Shown here one piece after another: positions 8,074 to 16,982 of a DNA stretch of 47,915 nt. This DNA is from Deltaproteobacteria bacterium (GTDB lineage Bacteria > Desulfobacterota > Deferrimicrobia > J040). Position numbers and translations under genes: made by a program. The notes beneath the pieces were generated by a model. The model worked only from the letters and a program-made list of their open reading frames with translations, did not search any database and was not told the DNA's origin. Position 1 is the stretch's first letter, and each line of letters opens with the position of its first letter. Location: NCBI GenBank assembly GCA_011773515.1, contig WVXK01000062.1:20836-68750 (forward strand), written 5' to 3'.

Positions 8074-9384
8074 TCAGCTCTCAACGCTCTCCTTTTCTTC
8101 GGAAACCGATACCCCTTCCCCATCGTCGAGATCGAATATCTTCCGGATCGCCTCTCCCGCGCTTACCCCGTTTTCGAGGTTCTCGCCCTGCTTCAACGCG
8201 CTGATCGGCTGGTGGAGAAATTTATTCATGAGGGAATTGGCCATTGCCATAATTGTCCTGACGGTCTTCTCGTCGGCACCTTTCAGCTGGGAGATCGCTT
8301 TTTCAACCTCCTTGTCCTTCAGACCGTCGAATTTTTTCCTCAGCTCCACAATGATGGGGGCCGCCCGGTAGGTTTCGAACCATTTTCCGAAACTTTCCAC
8401 CTCACCGACGATTATCTTTTCCGCCTTTTCCGCCTCCTTTTTCCTCTCGTCCAGGTTTTCCTCCACCACGGACCGAAGGTCAAAAATGTTGTACAGAAAT
8501 ACGTTCTCCACCTCGTGGCAGGAGGGGTCGATATCCGATGGATGGGCTATGTCGATGAGAACCCAGAACCTGTTCGTTCTCTCCTTTATTACCCTGACAG
8601 CGTCTTCCTTCGTAATTATGAAGCCCGGAGCACCGGTGGCGCTGATCACCACATCTGCAAGCTTGAGGCGGGACTTGAACTCCTCGAACCTGACGGCACT
8701 CCCCTGCATTTCATCGGCAAGCTTCATGGCTCTGTCAAAGGTCCTGTTTGTTACCGTGACGTCCCTTATCCCCGCGGAAACAAGATGCCTCGCTGCAAGG
8801 CCCCCCATCTCTCCTGCTCCGATCACCATGGCCGATTTTTCGTCGAGCTGGGAAATTATCTTTTTCACCAGATCCACTGCAGCCGAGCTCACCGAAACGG
8901 CACCCGCTCCGACCGCCGTATCGGTTCTGACCCTCTTGACGACTGATATGGCCTTCGGAAAAAGCCTGTTCAAAAAAGGCCCCGAGGCATCGAACTTCAG
9001 CGAGTATTCGTAGGCATCTTTCACCTGTCCCGATATCTGAGGCTCGCCCAAAACCAGCGAGTCTATTCCCGACGCCACGCGGAAGAGGTGCCTGACGGCA
9101 TCGAACCCGCGGTAGGCGTAGAGGTAGCCATCGATCTCATCGACCGTCGACGAGTTGTAACGGGCCAGGTACTCCTTCGTGTTTCTGAAGCTTTGATAGG
9201 CATCGTCCGATACCGTGTAAATCTCGGTCCTGTTGCAGGTGGAGATGATCGCACACTCCTTCACCGAAGGATATTCCATCATGCCCGCAAGGGCCATACC
9301 CATGCCATTTTCGGGAATCGCAAACTTTTCCAGAACTTCCTGGGTGGCTGTTTTCCAGTTCAATCCGACTAATACCAGTTTCAT
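8074..9384 (-). CDS. hemA: Glutamyl-tRNA reductase
   Basis: 436 residues. It reduces glutamyl-tRNA(Glu) to glutamate-1-semialdehyde, the first committed step of the C5 haem pathway. The catalytic cysteine is C50 in ISTCNRTEIYTV, followed by the substrate segment ASGIDSLVLGEPQISGQVK. The NADPH-binding domain has VIGAGEMGGLAARHL. The C-terminal dimerisation domain is predicted helical. The last 30 or so residues are acidic and variable. It lies 12 bases after ccsA, so haem supply and cytochrome c maturation are probably co-expressed. The gene for the next enzyme, hemL, is not in the window. Confidence 0.97.
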   Translation of the reverse strand: MKLVLVGLNWKTATQEVLEKFAIPENGMGMALAGMMEYPSVKECAIISTCNRTEIYTVSDDAYQSFRNTKEYLARYNSSTVDEIDGYLYAYRGFDAVRHLFRVASGIDSLVLGEPQISGQVKDAYEYSLKFDASGPFLNRLFPKAISVVKRVRTDTAVGAGAVSVSSAAVDLVKKIISQLDEKSAMVIGAGEMGGLAARHLVSAGIRDVTVTNRTFDRAMKLADEMQGSAVRFEEFKSRLKLADVVISATGAPGFIITKEDAVRVIKERTNRFWVLIDIAHPSDIDPSCHEVENVFLYNIFDLRSVVEENLDERKKEAEKAEKIIVGEVESFGKWFETYRAAPIIVELRKKFDGLKDKEVEKAISQLKGADEKTVRTIMAMANSLMNKFLHQPISALKQGENLENGVSAGEAIRKIFDLDDGEGVSVSEEKESVES

Positions 9385-9396
9385 TTCCCGTTAGCT

Positions 9397-10224
9397 CTAC
9401 TTCGCCATACTTGAGTAGGAATGGAGGCCGGGCAGGAGGAGATTGACACCGAGGAACGTGAAAAGTATAGCCCCAAATCCTATGATTGCGAGTATAGCGG
9501 CTTTTCTTCCCCGCCAGCCGACAGTCAACCTGCCGTGGAGAAGGGCTGCGTAAAGAAGCCATGTAATGAGAGACCAGGTTTCCTTCGGGTCCCAGGACCA
9601 GTAGGAGCCCCACGCATATTCTGCCCAGATCGACCCGGTAATGATGCCGACAGTGAGGAGGGGAAATCCGAAAGTCAGGCACTTGTGGTTTATCTCATCA
9701 AGCGTATCGAGGGGAGGCAGCCGTTTCATGAGGGGACCCAGCTTTTTTCTTTTCAGCTGTTTTTCCTGAATCAGGTATATGATCCCCACCGCAAAGGCCA
9801 CGGCAAAAATGGCATCTCCCAGAAAGAGCAGCGTCACGTGCACGGGAAGCCAGTAACTTTGAAGTGCGGGAGGGATCATCTGAATATCTGCCGAGATAAA
9901 GGCGGAAAAGAGGATAAAAATGAACGCGATGGGTGCTGCAAAGGCCCCGATCACCTTCAGCTTGTACTTCCCCTCGACTATGAGGAAAATAAACATGATG
10001 GAGAGGGAGAAGAAAGAGAGGGACTCGAAGAGATTCGTTATCGGCGTGAACCCTGCCTCGAAGTACCTGAATACAAACCCGATAAAGTGAATCCCGCAAC
10101 CGGCGATGAGCGTGTACTTCCCCCAGCTGGCGGCTTTGTCCTTCAAGAAGGCTATGTAGTAGAGATAGAGAAGGCTTCCGACCAGATAGAACAGGGTGGC
10201 TATGCGAAGGAAATATACGTTCAC
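9397..10224 (-). CDS. ccsA: Cytochrome c biogenesis protein, CcsA/ResC type
   Basis: 275 residues starting at GTG 10224, with about eight hydrophobic membrane segments. It carries the tryptophan-rich haem-handling motif WGSYWSWDPKETWSL near residues 210-225, with conserved histidines in flanking loops. CcsA works with CcsB (ResB) to bring haem to the outer face of the inner membrane and attach it to CxxCH sites. No ccsB is seen next to it here. It is the first gene of the run that continues into hemA, with a good promoter candidate about 40 bases upstream. The octahaem-type cytochrome at the left edge of the window would be a client of such a system. Confidence 0.92.
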   Translation of the reverse strand: MNVYFLRIATLFYLVGSLLYLYYIAFLKDKAASWGKYTLIAGCGIHFIGFVFRYFEAGFTPITNLFESLSFFSLSIMFIFLIVEGKYKLKVIGAFAAPIAFIFILFSAFISADIQMIPPALQSYWLPVHVTLLFLGDAIFAVAFAVGIIYLIQEKQLKRKKLGPLMKRLPPLDTLDEINHKCLTFGFPLLTVGIITGSIWAEYAWGSYWSWDPKETWSLITWLLYAALLHGRLTVGWRGRKAAILAIIGFGAILFTFLGVNLLLPGLHSYSSMAK

Positions 10225-10261
10225 GGAATCCCTAACCCGTTTTTTTTTAACGACCTTTTAA

Positions 10262-10290
10262 ATAATAAAACAGCATCGATACACATGCAA
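10262..10290 (-). promoter_or_regulatory. Candidate sigma-70 promoter for ccsA-hemACDB
   Basis: On the minus strand TTGCAT (10285-10290) and TATTAT (10262-10267) are separated by 17 bases, close to the consensus. The predicted start of transcription, near 10255, leaves a leader of about 30 bases before the ccsA GTG. This is sequence match only. Confidence 0.45.
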
Positions 10291-10314
10291 CCAAGAAAGC
10301 GCAACATCGGCACT

Positions 10315-10342
10315 CCCGGGTCCCGGGTCCCGGGTCCCGGGT
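10315..10342. repeat. Four tandem copies of CCCGGGT
   Basis: Four perfect head-to-tail 7-base units lie in the 283-base gap between the divergent ccsA and oligopeptide-binding genes, followed by a run of A. Each unit holds the palindrome CCCGGG. The repeat is outside any convincing gene. It could be a slippage-prone microsatellite, a protein-binding array or a folded transcript element; nothing further can be said from sequence. Confidence 0.9.
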
Positions 10343-10507
10343 AAAAAAACGGGAAGATTGCAGGGGCAGCAGACCGAAAAGAAAACATGCCGGGAGGATA
10401 AAATGTTGAGATCTGCCTGACTTCTCAGTTTTTAAGCTTCCGAACTTCTGTCTTATTGCCTTGACACGCCGCCACACCTCATTTAGTTTAATCTGGAGGC
10501 TTCACCG

Positions 10508-12031
10508 ATGAAACATTTAACATTATCGGTCCTGTGCATGGTCCTCGCACACCTCTGCGGCTGCACACCGTCTCTACCGATACAAAACGGCATCCTGGTC
10601 ATTGCACTCAACGGCTCTCCAACAAACATCGATCCCCGGTACGCAACCGACGCATACAGCCACCAGATCATAGAGCTCTGCTACAACGGTCTCATGAAAA
10701 AGGACGCAAGGGGCAGCCCCATCCCCGACCTGGCCGAAAGCGTAAAAACGGTGTCGAAGGTGCGCTACGAGATAACCCTCAAAGAGGGGGTAACCTTCCA
10801 CGACGGCAGCGAGTTAACCGCCGAGGACGTGATCTATACCTATGACTTTTTGAGGGACGAAAAAAGGGGCTCCCCCCACCGTGAGACGTTCAAGATAATC
10901 GACAGAATGGAGAAAAGGGGCAACAAGGGGCTGACCATAATTCTGCGAGAACCATTCGCGCCTTTCCTCACCGCGCTCACCGTTCCCATCGTGAAATCGG
11001 GCACCGGAGAGGAGGCATTGAAAAGCTCAGAGAACGGCACGGGGCCGTTTAAAATGGTCAGCCTTTCACCCGACGAATCGGGAGAATTTATCGGCAACGA
11101 ATCCTATTTCGATGGGGCCCCGAAGATCCGGAACGTGCTGATCAAGATCATCCCCGATGATAACGTCCGGTTCCTGGAACTGAAAAAGGGCGCGGTGAAT
11201 TTCGTCATCAACGGCATCGATCCCGACCTTCTCGAAGAGGTAAGGAAAGACGACAAGCTCGTGGTCGAGGAAAAATCGGGGAGCAATTTCTCCTACCTCG
11301 GCTTCAACCTCAAGGACCCGATCTTGAGGAAGAGAAAAGTCCGGGAAGCGATAGCACGGGGAATCAACCGGAAAGAGATTATCGATAAAATTCTTCTGCG
11401 CCAGGCGGAGGAGGGAGATACCCTGATCTCCCCCCTTTACTGGGCACACGAGAAAAACGTGCAAGACTACGCCTACGACCCCGAGCATGCAAAGAGGCTC
11501 CTGGATGAAGCGGGGTATCCCGCGGCGGAAGGGAACAGCACACCGAGATTCTCCCTCAGCTACAAGACATCGCAGAACGAGCTACGCAGGAGAATTGCAC
11601 AGGTAATACAGGAGCAGCTCAGGGAAATCGGGATACAGGTCACGATACAGTCCTTCGAGTGGGGGACGTTTTTCAGCGACATAAAATCGGGAAATTTCCA
11701 GATCTACTCTCTTACATGGGTCGGGATTACCGACCCAGATATATACTACTATGCATTTCATTCGAGCAGCACCCCCCCCAGGGGAGCGAACAGAAACAGG
11801 TACAAAAACCCGCTTCTGGACAGGCTTCTCCAGGAGGGCAGGGTCGAGCTCGACCAGGAGAAGCGCAGGAAGATATACGGGGAGGTTCAGAAGATAGTTT
11901 CAAAAGATATCCCTGTCGTGGGATTGTGGTTCAACAAGAACATACTCGTCCGGGACAGAAGGATCAGGGGGTTCACCCTCCTGCCCGACGAATCGTTCAG
12001 GCCGATCAAAGAGGTCTGGATAGAAGGTTAA
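10508..12031 (+). CDS. Oligopeptide/muropeptide ABC importer, substrate-binding lipoprotein
   Basis: 507 residues, SBP_bac_5 (DppA/OppA/MppA) family. A lipoprotein signal is seen at the N-terminus (lipobox HLCGC, Cys near residue 20). The family pattern is clear: 'NIDPRYATDAYSHQIIELCYNGLMKKD', 'LAESVKTVSKVRYEITLKEGVTFHDG', 'YSLTWVGITDPDIYYYAF' and 'NPLLDRLLQEGR'. It would be anchored on the outer face of the inner membrane and deliver peptides to the permeases encoded next. GGAGG lies 8 bases before the ATG. The following genes (two permeases, then NagZ, a lytic transglycosylase and muropeptide-sugar enzymes) suggest that the ligand may be a cell-wall peptide; that is inference. Confidence 0.9.
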   Translation: MKHLTLSVLCMVLAHLCGCTPSLPIQNGILVIALNGSPTNIDPRYATDAYSHQIIELCYNGLMKKDARGSPIPDLAESVKTVSKVRYEITLKEGVTFHDGSELTAEDVIYTYDFLRDEKRGSPHRETFKIIDRMEKRGNKGLTIILREPFAPFLTALTVPIVKSGTGEEALKSSENGTGPFKMVSLSPDESGEFIGNESYFDGAPKIRNVLIKIIPDDNVRFLELKKGAVNFVINGIDPDLLEEVRKDDKLVVEEKSGSNFSYLGFNLKDPILRKRKVREAIARGINRKEIIDKILLRQAEEGDTLISPLYWAHEKNVQDYAYDPEHAKRLLDEAGYPAAEGNSTPRFSLSYKTSQNELRRRIAQVIQEQLREIGIQVTIQSFEWGTFFSDIKSGNFQIYSLTWVGITDPDIYYYAFHSSSTPPRGANRNRYKNPLLDRLLQEGRVELDQEKRRKIYGEVQKIVSKDIPVVGLWFNKNILVRDRRIRGFTLLPDESFRPIKEVWIEG

Positions 12032-12951
12032 TGAGCAGATATGTACTGAAAAGGCTTTTTTCCCTCATTCCCGTCCTCTTCGGGGTGGTCACCGCAGTGT
12101 TTCTCCTCGCCCACCTGATACCGGGAGATCCCGTTGACATAATGCTCGGAGAGACCGCCCAGCCAGCACAGAAGGAGGAGCTCAGAAAATACCTCAAACT
12201 CGACCTGCCCCTTCACGAACAGTACCTTGAGTACCTCAAGGGGCTGTCATCGGGAAACCTTGGCACTTCGATCAGGAGCAGGAAACCCGTAATCGAGGAA
12301 ATACTCTTAAGATTCCCGGCAACCCTCGAGCTTGCAATAGCGTCGATCATCGTGGCGATACTCATCTCCTTCCCGGCGGGCATAATTGCGGCAATCAAAC
12401 GCGATACGTCTTACGATCACGGAAGCCTGCTCTTTTCCCTGATCGGTCTGTCCATGCCCAACTTCTGGCTCGGGCCCCTGCTGATTCTTGTCTTTTCGAT
12501 AAAGCTCGATCTCCTTCCCGTCTCGGGCAGAGCCGGTATCGCCCATATCATCCTTCCCGCTTTAACCATGGGGTTCGGGATGGCTGCGATCCTGACCAGG
12601 CTCATCCGCTCTTCCATGCTCGACGAGCTGACGCAGGACTATGTGAGAACTGCAGTCGCAAAGGGGGTGAAGAAAAGAAGGGTCGTTTTGCTCCACATTC
12701 TCAAAAATTCCATGATCCCCGTGCTTACCGTCCTTGGCCTGCAGTTCGGTGCACTGCTGGCGGGGAGCATCATCACGGAAACCATCTTTTCCTGGCCGGG
12801 GATAGGGAGGCTGACGATCCACGCGATAAACAGCAGAGACTACCCGCTCGTCCAGGGATGCGTGCTCTTTATCGCCCTCTTTTACGTGCTGGTAAACCTC
12901 GTGACCGATCTCGTCTACGGTCTCTTTGATCCGAGGATTCGATATGAGTAG
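12031..12951 (+). CDS. Peptide ABC transporter permease, DppB/OppB type
   Basis: 306 residues starting at ATG 12031, which overlaps the previous stop as TAATG; the longer open frame upstream only shadows the binding-protein gene. Six hydrophobic segments are visible. The N-terminal YVLKRLFSLIPVLFGV, 'HLIPGDPVDIMLG' and the cytoplasmic EAA-type loop (DYVRTAVAKGVKKRRVVLLH, near residues 208-227) are typical of DppB. It would form the channel with the next gene product. It needs ATPase subunits (DppD/DppF type), which are not encoded nearby. Confidence 0.93.
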   Translation: MSRYVLKRLFSLIPVLFGVVTAVFLLAHLIPGDPVDIMLGETAQPAQKEELRKYLKLDLPLHEQYLEYLKGLSSGNLGTSIRSRKPVIEEILLRFPATLELAIASIIVAILISFPAGIIAAIKRDTSYDHGSLLFSLIGLSMPNFWLGPLLILVFSIKLDLLPVSGRAGIAHIILPALTMGFGMAAILTRLIRSSMLDELTQDYVRTAVAKGVKKRRVVLLHILKNSMIPVLTVLGLQFGALLAGSIITETIFSWPGIGRLTIHAINSRDYPLVQGCVLFIALFYVLVNLVTDLVYGLFDPRIRYE

Positions 12952-13807
12952 AATCGGGACGGCGAGAAAAAGCGCGGTTTTTCGGTTTTCCGGCAAAGGC
13001 ACGGTGCGTGCGGGTGGAATCATATGCCTCCTCTTTGTCCTCCTGGCACTCCTTGCCCCCGCAATCGCGCCCTACGACCCCTTTGACCAGGACCTTGCGG
13101 GAAGCCTCAGCTCCCCCTCGAAAAACCATCTCCTGGGCCAGGACAAGCTCGGAAGGGACATACTGAGCCGCATTATCTACGGGGCGCGGGTCTCTCTCAC
13201 GGCAGGAATCCTCGCTGTTGCCTTCTCCCTCATGAGCGGCATATTTCTCGGAGCCATATCTGCATACTTCGGAGGCGTGGTCGACACGGTGATCATGCGT
13301 ATCGCCGATATCTTCCTTGCATTTCCCGGCATACTGCTGGCCATCGGAATGACTGCAGCCCTCGGGCCCGGCCTCAGAAATGTCATCATTGCCCTATCGA
13401 TAATCGGCTGGGTGGGATATGCAAGGATCGTACGGGGACAGATACTCAAGCTCAGGGACGCCGAATTCGCCGTTGCCGCAAAAGCCTCCGGCCTTCCATC
13501 CCTGAAGATACTCATCAGGCACCTGCTGCCGAACTCTCTGTCGCCGATAATCATAGAGGCAACGTTTGGCGTCGCACGGGTGATCGTGGCCGAAGCGAGC
13601 CTGAGCTTTCTTGGCCTCGGGGTTCAACCCCCGTTTCCAAGCTGGGGGGCGATGATAAATGAGGGCAGGTTTTACCTCTTCGTGGCACCACACCTTACCA
13701 CGATACCGGGCCTGGCAATAATGCTCCTGGTCATATCGATAAATTTCATCGGCGACGGCCTCCGGGACACCCTCGACATCAGGACGGAGGAAGGGGCGAT
13801 CTTCTGA
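12944..13807 (+). CDS. Peptide ABC transporter permease, DppC/OppC type
   Basis: 287 residues from ATG 12944, which overlaps the DppB-like stop by 8 bases; an in-frame TTG six codons earlier is less likely. The N-terminal extension with a hydrophobic helix followed by 'PYDPFDQDL' and 'HLLGQDKLGRDILSRIIYGARVSL' is characteristic of the DppC family. The EAA-type loop reads EFAVAAKASGLPSLKILIRH, and the C-terminus has 'LSFLGLGVQPPFPSWG'. It pairs with the preceding permease. The nagZ gene starts 2 bases after its stop, so importer and hydrolase are almost certainly one transcript. Confidence 0.93.
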   Translation: MSRIGTARKSAVFRFSGKGTVRAGGIICLLFVLLALLAPAIAPYDPFDQDLAGSLSSPSKNHLLGQDKLGRDILSRIIYGARVSLTAGILAVAFSLMSGIFLGAISAYFGGVVDTVIMRIADIFLAFPGILLAIGMTAALGPGLRNVIIALSIIGWVGYARIVRGQILKLRDAEFAVAAKASGLPSLKILIRHLLPNSLSPIIIEATFGVARVIVAEASLSFLGLGVQPPFPSWGAMINEGRFYLFVAPHLTTIPGLAIMLLVISINFIGDGLRDTLDIRTEEGAIF

Positions 13808-13809
13808 CG

Positions 13810-14814
13810 ATGAAAAATCCCGTATCCATAGGGGAGAGGGTCATCTTCTCCTTCAAGGGCATAACGCTCCCCCAGTACATGGCGAAGTGGCTCACGGGAG
13901 GACTCTGCGGGGGGATCATATTTTTCCGGGATAACTTCGAGTCGCCGAACCAGTTCAGAAGCCTCGTTTCACAAATCTTTGCAGCGGCAAAGATAGCCCC
14001 TCCCCTGCTCATGATCGACCACGAGGGGGGAAGAGTCCAGCGGATCACCGGGTCCCTCCTGCCTCTTCCATCGGCCCGCTCTCTTGCCGGAAGGGCAAGA
14101 AATGACCCCGACTTCATCTTCAACCTGGGAGTAAGGGTCGGGAAAAGCCTGAGGAGGCTCGGCCTGAACGTGAACGCCGCACCGGTGCTGGACGTCTTGA
14201 CGGAGCCCTTGAACCGGGTCATCGGCGATCGGTCCTACGGGAACTCATCCCGCGACGTATCCAGACTGGGCATCGGTTTTGCGCGGGGGCTCATCGAAGG
14301 CAGGATCTGCCCCGTGGTCAAACACTTCCCCGGGCATGGAATGACGAGGGAGGATTCACACGAAACGCTTCCCTTCGTCGAAGTTTCCCCCGATGAAATC
14401 ATGTCCGTGCACGCCGCACCCTTTGTGGATGCCGCAAAGGAGGGGCTTCCCGCCGTGATGACTGCCCATGTGCTCTACCGGGAACTGGACAAAGACCTTC
14501 CCGCCACCCTCTCGAAGACTATCGTCAAGGATATCCTGCGGACGAGGATTGGTTTCGCGGGAGCCGTCATTTCCGACGACCTGGCGATGAAGGCGATCTC
14601 ATCCCGATTCTCCTCCGACGAGATCGCTTGTCTGACCGCCGAGTCATCAACGGATATCCTCATACACTGCGGGGAGAAGGACGACCAGGAGGAGCTGCTC
14701 GGCTCCCTTACGTCTTTTTACCAGCAGAAGGATTTTGAACGGTCTGGACTGAAGGACATACACCAAAGGACGGCCTGGTTCAGAAAGTACGTCTCACGAC
14801 TCAGCTCCGTTTGA
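13810..14814 (+). CDS. nagZ: Beta-N-acetylhexosaminidase, glycoside hydrolase family 3
   Basis: 334 residues. NagZ removes N-acetylglucosamine from GlcNAc-anhydroMurNAc muropeptides in the cytoplasm during peptidoglycan recycling. The signature KHFPGHG (171-177) followed by DSH (182-184), which holds the acid/base Asp-His pair, is intact. The nucleophile region is GAVISDDLAMKAI. 'LLMIDHEGGRVQRI' is also diagnostic. No signal peptide is seen, which fits a cytoplasmic enzyme. It is packed behind the two peptide-importer permeases (2-base gap). Its 3' end overlaps the convergent lytic transglycosylase gene by 21 bases. Confidence 0.93.
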   Translation: MKNPVSIGERVIFSFKGITLPQYMAKWLTGGLCGGIIFFRDNFESPNQFRSLVSQIFAAAKIAPPLLMIDHEGGRVQRITGSLLPLPSARSLAGRARNDPDFIFNLGVRVGKSLRRLGLNVNAAPVLDVLTEPLNRVIGDRSYGNSSRDVSRLGIGFARGLIEGRICPVVKHFPGHGMTREDSHETLPFVEVSPDEIMSVHAAPFVDAAKEGLPAVMTAHVLYRELDKDLPATLSKTIVKDILRTRIGFAGAVISDDLAMKAISSRFSSDEIACLTAESSTDILIHCGEKDDQEELLGSLTSFYQQKDFERSGLKDIHQRTAWFRKYVSRLSSV

Positions 14815-16965
14815 TAGGGCATCCCATTCCTTCCCGTAGACTTTGAGGTAATAGAGGTAATGCATGAAAACTCTCCGCACATACTTCCGCGTCTCCTCGT
14901 ATCCGATGATCTCGGGAAACAGATAGGGATCTTCGCCCGATTTCCTGCGCCACCGTGAGGCAGCGGCCTCTCCACCGTTGTAGGCTGCAGCGGCGACCAC
15001 ATAGTTTCCCCCGAAGCGCCTGATCAGGCTCCCGAGATAAAACCGGGCAAACGTGGCATTGGTAATCGGATCAAAAAGGGTTTCCAGCGTAAAATCATCC
15101 ACCCCCAGCTCCCTTGCGATCCTCTTGCCTGTCTGCGGCATAATCTGGCCAAGCCCGATCGCCCCCGCACTCGATATGACCGAATAATCAAACAGCGACT
15201 CCTGTCGTATGATGGCATGGAGGAAAAAGGGATCCGGGTTTCCCCCGACACCATCCCTTCCGATAAAGGAGAGCGCAGGATATTTTACATAGATACCGGA
15301 GTCAAGATACCGGCCCCCGAACCCGTGAAGGGGAAAATCGGCCCGCAGGGAGAGTTCTATCCCCCTCCTCAAGTTCCCCGAGGCATAGGCGGAGACGGCT
15401 ACCCGGGCCTTCCGCGGAATCCCGGACGGCACCGTGACTTTCGGTCCGGCCTTTGAGAGCTCCTCGATCGAGAACGCCGAGAGGCCCAGCCTCTGGAAGA
15501 CGATAGCCCTCGTCAACAGGAGCGTATTTCCGGGCCGATCCTTCCGGCTCCGGGCCAGGCTCTCGAGGAGGCCCGCCGATGTGACATCTTCGAAGGACAC
15601 CTTTCCCAGGATCTCCCAGCCGTCGAACCTGCCCAGCTTTCCGAGGGAAAGGAAGTAATAGAGACCACCCTTTCTTTCCTGGACGATCTGCTCGTAGATC
15701 GACGTTGCGCTCTGCAACTCCCCCTTCTTTTCGAGACTGTAGGCCGTGAAAAAAAGGTTCCTGAAGGAGTCCTCCTCACCGTCGAACCTCTTTGCGTTTT
15801 CCGAAAATATTTTCCCCGCCAGGTCGTAATCTTTTGCGAGGAATTTTACCAGGCCCCTCCTGAAGGATGATTCGGCCTTCAGGTTGTTTCTATCTGAGTC
15901 TGAAACCACCTGGTAATAGCTGTATGCCTCCTGAAAATTCCCCCCTTCCTCCTTGATCCTGCCGAGATTGTAGGCAGCTTTGCCGTAGGCAGCGGTACCG
16001 CCATGGTCACTCAGAACCCTTCTCAACAGGTTCTCGGCTTCGGCCATGCTCCCCCGGTACCAGTTGTATATGCCGGCGTAAAAAAGCTTCATCGCCACAC
16101 TTTCCCGGGGCTCTCCCTTTCTTTTCTCGAGGAGTACCGAAATCGCATCGGTATACCGGTTCATCCGCCTCAGCGCATTAGCCAGCGCCAGGTCGAACTT
16201 TCCACCGAGACCCACTCCCGCCCTCTTCCGCCAGGGCCCGAGCACGGAAGCGGCCTCCTTGAACTTCCCTCCCCCGGCCAGCGCTTCACCGAGCTTCAGC
16301 GCGGCCTGCGCGAACCCCGCAGCTTCCTGTTCATTGACTTTTCCAAGGAGCAGCGGAACGACGACCCGCTCCGAGAGAAGCGCGGGCTCCGTACCCGGAA
16401 AACGCTTTACGCATTCCACGAGAAAATCGACCCCCGCAACCTCCCTGCCCTCGGCAAGACGCATTCTCCCCATCACGTAGAGAAACCTTGAACCTTCACG
16501 ATGGAAGAGAGGCTCGCCCTTCTGCCTTCCGCCCATCCGCCCCTTCGCTTCATCCACATCCCCCTTTTCAAGGAGGGAGAAGGCCGCATCGACGTCGAGG
16601 TAACGGGTAAGAAAGCTCTCCGGGTGCTCAGCTGCGAGCTGTTCCCTGACGCGTTCACCCAGGGCAAAGTCACCCGTCTCGTACGCCGCGAGCCCCTTCA
16701 GGAACAGATCGAAATCTTTGAAACCCGCCGTTGTTTTGTCAGACACCGGGCGGGCGAGCAGGCCCTCATAGTCCCCAACCCTGAGCATGGTCACCCATTT
16801 TTTCAGCGCGCCGAACATTTCCTCCGAAAAAAATTTGCCTTCCTCCTCGCCGCCATGCGAATACCCGCCGACGTTCACCATAACGGAGAGGAGAAGAAAG
16901 AGGAGAAGACCGAACCGGGACAGCTTCACAATCAACTTTTCTTTCACACAATTTCCTGTAATCAT
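14794..16965 (-). CDS. slt: Soluble-type lytic murein transglycosylase with long TPR region
   Basis: About 723 residues. An N-terminal signal sequence (KLSRFGLLLFLLLSVMVNVGG) is followed by roughly 500 residues of helical, TPR-like repeats, for example 'AAYNLGRIKEEGGNFQEAYSYYQVV'. The C-terminal SLT domain has the catalytic glutamate in IIRQESLFDYSVISSAGAIG, then GLGQIMPQTG and 'AAAYNGG'. The enzyme cuts glycan strands with formation of 1,6-anhydroMurNAc, the substrate chain for NagZ and AnmK encoded nearby. The start may be ATG 16965 or GTG 16947; each has an AGGA about 6-7 bases upstream. It diverges from the next gene with only 17 bases between the two starts. Confidence 0.9.
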   Translation of the reverse strand: MITGNCVKEKLIVKLSRFGLLLFLLLSVMVNVGGYSHGGEEEGKFFSEEMFGALKKWVTMLRVGDYEGLLARPVSDKTTAGFKDFDLFLKGLAAYETGDFALGERVREQLAAEHPESFLTRYLDVDAAFSLLEKGDVDEAKGRMGGRQKGEPLFHREGSRFLYVMGRMRLAEGREVAGVDFLVECVKRFPGTEPALLSERVVVPLLLGKVNEQEAAGFAQAALKLGEALAGGGKFKEAASVLGPWRKRAGVGLGGKFDLALANALRRMNRYTDAISVLLEKRKGEPRESVAMKLFYAGIYNWYRGSMAEAENLLRRVLSDHGGTAAYGKAAYNLGRIKEEGGNFQEAYSYYQVVSDSDRNNLKAESSFRRGLVKFLAKDYDLAGKIFSENAKRFDGEEDSFRNLFFTAYSLEKKGELQSATSIYEQIVQERKGGLYYFLSLGKLGRFDGWEILGKVSFEDVTSAGLLESLARSRKDRPGNTLLLTRAIVFQRLGLSAFSIEELSKAGPKVTVPSGIPRKARVAVSAYASGNLRRGIELSLRADFPLHGFGGRYLDSGIYVKYPALSFIGRDGVGGNPDPFFLHAIIRQESLFDYSVISSAGAIGLGQIMPQTGKRIARELGVDDFTLETLFDPITNATFARFYLGSLIRRFGGNYVVAAAAYNGGEAAASRWRRKSGEDPYLFPEIIGYEETRKYVRRVFMHYLYYLKVYGKEWDALSNGAES

Positions 16966-16982
16966 ATAAAATCCTGGTAGTT

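Noticed and set aside
7325-8371. Plus-strand open frame of 348 codons opposite hemC and hemA
   Set aside because: It runs across two well-supported genes in antisense and matches nothing known.
9421-10344. Long plus-strand open frame (307 codons) opposite ccsA
   Set aside because: It is antisense to a clear membrane protein, has very charged, low-complexity composition and no family pattern. It is a shadow of GC-rich codon use.
10247-10477. Small minus-strand open frame containing the CCCGGGT repeat
   Set aside because: It has no ribosome site or family match, and it covers the ccsA promoter candidate. Treated as intergenic.
10461-10489. TTGACA-N17-TAGTTT before the peptide-binding lipoprotein gene
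   Set aside because: The match is good, but transcription would begin near 10496, inside the GGAGG ribosome site, so it cannot serve that gene as it stands.
11659-12030. Open frame extending the DppB-like permease upstream by 124 codons
   Set aside because: It lies in another frame of the binding-protein gene and lacks any transporter pattern; ATG 12031 gives the standard N-terminus.
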